The notes under the pieces are model-generated. The model did no database searches, was not told where the DNA came from, and worked only from the letters and a program-made list of their open reading frames with translations. A DNA stretch of 6,683 nt, from the NCBI GenBank assembly GCA_009781925.1, contig WQUU01000079.1, positions 1 through 6,683 on the forward strand, read 5' to 3'. The first letter of the stretch is position 1. Each line of letters starts with the position of its first letter. Of the stretch, positions 4,712-6,683 are shown one piece after another. A program made the position numbers and the translations under genes. The DNA is from Bacillota bacterium. Its GTDB lineage: Bacteria > Bacillota > Clostridia > Oscillospirales > Oscillospiraceae.

Positions 4712-6559
4712 ATGATTCATTTTACACCTAAAACGTTCACTCACAATCAAACGGCGGAAATATTAGCCGAACTTAACATCGCAGCTGCGCCTGACGGTTT
4801 GAACCTCATCGCCATTCTCGATGAAAGTGTCGGGGGCCTCGATATTACGCAAGAGAAAAATACGGTTACCGTGCGGTATGACAAACCTGTATATCTGTAT
4901 CGTGCGCTCGGCTTGATCTCCGAGCAGCGTGAGCCGGAATTTCATATTTCTGAATCCGCCCGGTTCAACACAAACGGCGTCATGGTTGACTGCTCCCGAA
5001 ATGCCGTGCCGAGACCGGAGACGCTTCGCAAGCTGATCCGCATCCTCGCGCTGATGGGGATGGATACTCTCATGCTGTATACGGAGGATACCTACGAACT
5101 TCCGGATGAACCCTACTTTGGATATATGCGCGGGCGGTATACGCAAGAGGAATTGCGTTCCCTGGACGAATACGCGATGGGCTTTGGTGTGGAGCTCGTA
5201 CCCTGTATCCAAACACTGGCCCATGTAAACGCGGCCCTGCAATGGCCCGTGTATCACCCAATCACCGATATCGGAGATATTTTGCTGGTTGACGCCCCCG
5301 CGACATATGCTCTAATTGAAAAAATGATCTCTGCCTGCCGAAGCGCCTTCAACTCCCGCCGTATCCATGTGGGGATGGACGAGGCGCAGCTGCTGGGCCG
5401 GGGAAAATATTACGAACTGCATGGGGACAGCGACCGGTTCGCGCTCATGAGCCGGCATCTGAACGAGGTGGTGGCACTTTGTCAGAAATATAATTTTGAG
5501 CCGATGATTTGGAGCGATATGTTCTTCCGTCTGGCAAACCACGGGGAGTATACCTGTGACAGTCCCATCCCGCCTTCAGCGGTAAAAAGTATTCCAAAGG
5601 ATGTCGCCCTTGTCTATTGGGATTATTATCAGGACGAAGCGGCCATATATGACAGGATGCTTAAAGCACATTTGGCGCTACCTTGCCCTACGATTTTTAC
5701 TGGAGGCGCGTGGAAGTGGCGCGGTTATCTTCCGCTGCTGCAAATGAGCATTCGCCGCACAAAAATGGCGCTGGCAAGCTGCGTGGAAAACGGTGTTAGA
5801 GATGTATTCACCACAGCCTGGGGTGATAACGGCGCGGACGCTGGCCTATTCTCCATCTTGCCTGTGCTGCAGACGCAGGCTGAACTCGGCTTTCGCGATG
5901 AGTTGAGCGATACGGAGTTATCCCAGAGGTTAAAAACTTGTACGGGCATTGAGCTTGCGGATTTTCTACAGCTAGACGCGGCCTCGTTGTTCCCAGAGCA
6001 AGGCGATTTCTCTGACCCGCACAAGGGCTTGTTGTTTCAAGATGTACTTTTGGGGCTGCTGGATCACCATATCCCCAAGGACACGGTAGCACGGTACGGA
6101 GAATGGAGCGAGCGGCTTTCTTCTATTGTACAAACCTCTGGCGCTTACCGCTATTTGTTTGAAACTGCGGAGGCGCTTACCCAAGTTTTAATCCTAAAGG
6201 CAGAGCTGGGTGTAAAGATTAAATCCGCATATGACAGCGGGGACAAAGCGTATCTCAAAAAAGTGGCGGAGGAGATTCTGCCTCAATTGATCACGCGGGT
6301 GGAGACATTCCGCGACCGAATGGAAACGCAATGGATGGAAGAAAATAAGCCCTTTGGTTTCGAGGTGCAAGACATTCGGCTGGGCGGACTCATTCAGCGG
6401 CTAAAAACAGCGGCAAAGCGGCTTCGGGAATATTTATGCGGAGATCTTTCCTGTATTCCGGAGTTGGATGAAACAAGACTACCGTTTGGGGACGCGGAAC
6501 TGGGACTGCCCGTATCGATTAACCATTGGTCGCGTACCGCATCTGCGTCCATAATATAA
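4712..6559 (+). CDS. Intracellular beta-N-acetylhexosaminidase, glycoside hydrolase family 20 (GH20C type)
   Basis: It releases terminal beta-linked GlcNAc or GalNAc from oligosaccharides. The 615-residue protein matches Streptococcus pneumoniae GH20C over its whole length as I recall that sequence. Shared blocks include VDCSRNAV (from D93), LALMGMDTLMLYTEDTYE, PYFGYMRGRY, VPCIQTLAH, IWSDMFF (from I266), VYWDYYQD (from V301), GGAWKW (from G331), TAWGDNG (W370, D372), SILPVLQ, the C-terminal QWMEENKPFGFEVQDIRLGG and a WSRTASASII end. The family Asp-Glu pair is D223-E224 in HVGMDEA; Glu is the general acid/base and Asp assists the substrate acetamido group (substrate-assisted catalysis). Layout: small N-terminal alpha/beta domain to about residue 85, TIM barrel about 86-395, helical C-terminal domain. 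There is no signal peptide, consistent with the cytoplasmic pneumococcal enzyme. It lies 80 bp after the rhamnosidase gene and may be co-transcribed. Confidence 0.95.
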   Translation: MIHFTPKTFTHNQTAEILAELNIAAAPDGLNLIAILDESVGGLDITQEKNTVTVRYDKPVYLYRALGLISEQREPEFHISESARFNTNGVMVDCSRNAVPRPETLRKLIRILALMGMDTLMLYTEDTYELPDEPYFGYMRGRYTQEELRSLDEYAMGFGVELVPCIQTLAHVNAALQWPVYHPITDIGDILLVDAPATYALIEKMISACRSAFNSRRIHVGMDEAQLLGRGKYYELHGDSDRFALMSRHLNEVVALCQKYNFEPMIWSDMFFRLANHGEYTCDSPIPPSAVKSIPKDVALVYWDYYQDEAAIYDRMLKAHLALPCPTIFTGGAWKWRGYLPLLQMSIRRTKMALASCVENGVRDVFTTAWGDNGADAGLFSILPVLQTQAELGFRDELSDTELSQRLKTCTGIELADFLQLDAASLFPEQGDFSDPHKGLLFQDVLLGLLDHHIPKDTVARYGEWSERLSSIVQTSGAYRYLFETAEALTQVLILKAELGVKIKSAYDSGDKAYLKKVAEEILPQLITRVETFRDRMETQWMEENKPFGFEVQDIRLGGLIQRLKTAAKRLREYLCGDLSCIPELDETRLPFGDAELGLPVSINHWSRTASASII

Positions 6560-6585
6560 AGAAATATAGGGCAACAACCGATACG

Positions 6586-6617
6586 CAAGCACCAGTTTTG
6601 GCACTCCAAAACGCTTG
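6586..6617 (+). other. Hairpin 1 downstream of the hexosaminidase gene
   Basis: GTTTTGG (6595-6601) pairs with CCAAAAC (6606-6612) around loop CACT. An outer stem CAAGC (6586-6590) / GCTTG (6613-6617) is joined by a one-sided ACCA bulge. It begins 26 bases after the stop codon and is the first of three adjacent stems. Confidence 0.55.
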
Positions 6618-6634
6618 TTAGGGGTTTCCCCTAA
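6618..6634 (+). other. Hairpin 2 downstream: short perfect stem TTAGGGG / CCCCTAA
   Basis: TTAGGGG (6618-6624) and CCCCTAA (6628-6634) form a perfect 7-bp stem with loop TTT, directly abutting hairpin 1. The GGGGT at 6621-6625 could instead pair with ACCCC at 6636-6640, so two exclusive folds are possible. Confidence 0.55.
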
Positions 6635-6640
6635 TACCCC

Positions 6641-6669
6641 ACGGGCAGGACGCGGCGCGTCCTGCCCGT
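6641..6669 (+). terminator. GC-rich perfect hairpin, probable intrinsic terminator of the operon
   Basis: ACGGGCAGGACGC (6641-6653) and GCGTCCTGCCCGT (6657-6669) are exact inverted repeats of 13 bp with a 3-base loop GGC, about 80 bases after the hexosaminidase stop. The stem is followed by TTAAG, so the U tract is short. It is the best end-of-operon signal in the window. The last 14 bases of the window show nothing further. Confidence 0.75.
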
Positions 6670-6683
6670 TTAAGCCGCCTGTC

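Noticed and set aside
4763..5257. Minus-strand open frames inside the hexosaminidase gene (also 5312-5542, 5725-6184, 6394-6609)
   Set aside because: They are shadows of a well-recognised GH20 gene with no independent coding evidence.

Overview
The window reads as part of a carbohydrate-utilisation locus from a Gram-positive, probably anaerobic Firmicute (Clostridia- or Paenibacillus-like). The evidence is the strong GGAGG/AGGAGA ribosome binding sites, tight same-strand gene packing, intracellular glycosidases of Firmicutes type, and a secreted-type protein ending in tandem beta-sandwich repeats. By eye the base composition is moderately GC-rich and uneven: the rhamnosidase gene looks highest in GC, the repeat-protein gene lower. 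No species can be named from the sequence alone.

Layout, all on the + strand. (1) Positions 2-1186 hold the 3' end of a gene that enters from the left edge. It encodes three tandem 129-residue beta-sandwich modules that repeat at exactly 387 bp. (2) Positions 1187-1334 are intergenic, with a 19-bp hairpin (1232-1277) that probably ends gene 1. (3) Positions 1335-2312 encode a uroporphyrinogen-decarboxylase-fold protein that is not HemE. (4) Positions 2346-4631 encode a GH78-type alpha-L-rhamnosidase without a signal peptide. (5) Positions 4712-6559 encode a complete intracellular beta-N-acetylhexosaminidase very similar to pneumococcal GH20C. (6) Positions 6560-6683 hold three consecutive hairpins; the last is a GC-rich terminator-like stem.

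Functional reading. The two glycosidases lack export signals, so they probably act in the cytoplasm on imported oligosaccharides, removing alpha-L-rhamnose and terminal beta-GlcNAc/GalNAc. The UroD-like gene lies 33 bp before the rhamnosidase gene and is likely co-transcribed with it; its substrate is unknown. The repeat protein upstream is probably an extracellular glycan-binding or glycan-degrading protein, but the hairpin between suggests a separate transcript. One testable idea is that the locus handles a polysaccharide containing both rhamnose and N-acetylhexosamine, such as the rhamnose-GlcNAc wall polysaccharides of some Gram-positives.

I see no CRISPR array, tRNA, rRNA, transposase or convincing new defence system. 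The most notable points are the mosaic tandem repeat, the UroD-like protein without the usual HemE or zinc-site signatures inside a glycosidase operon, and the hairpin cluster at the right edge.
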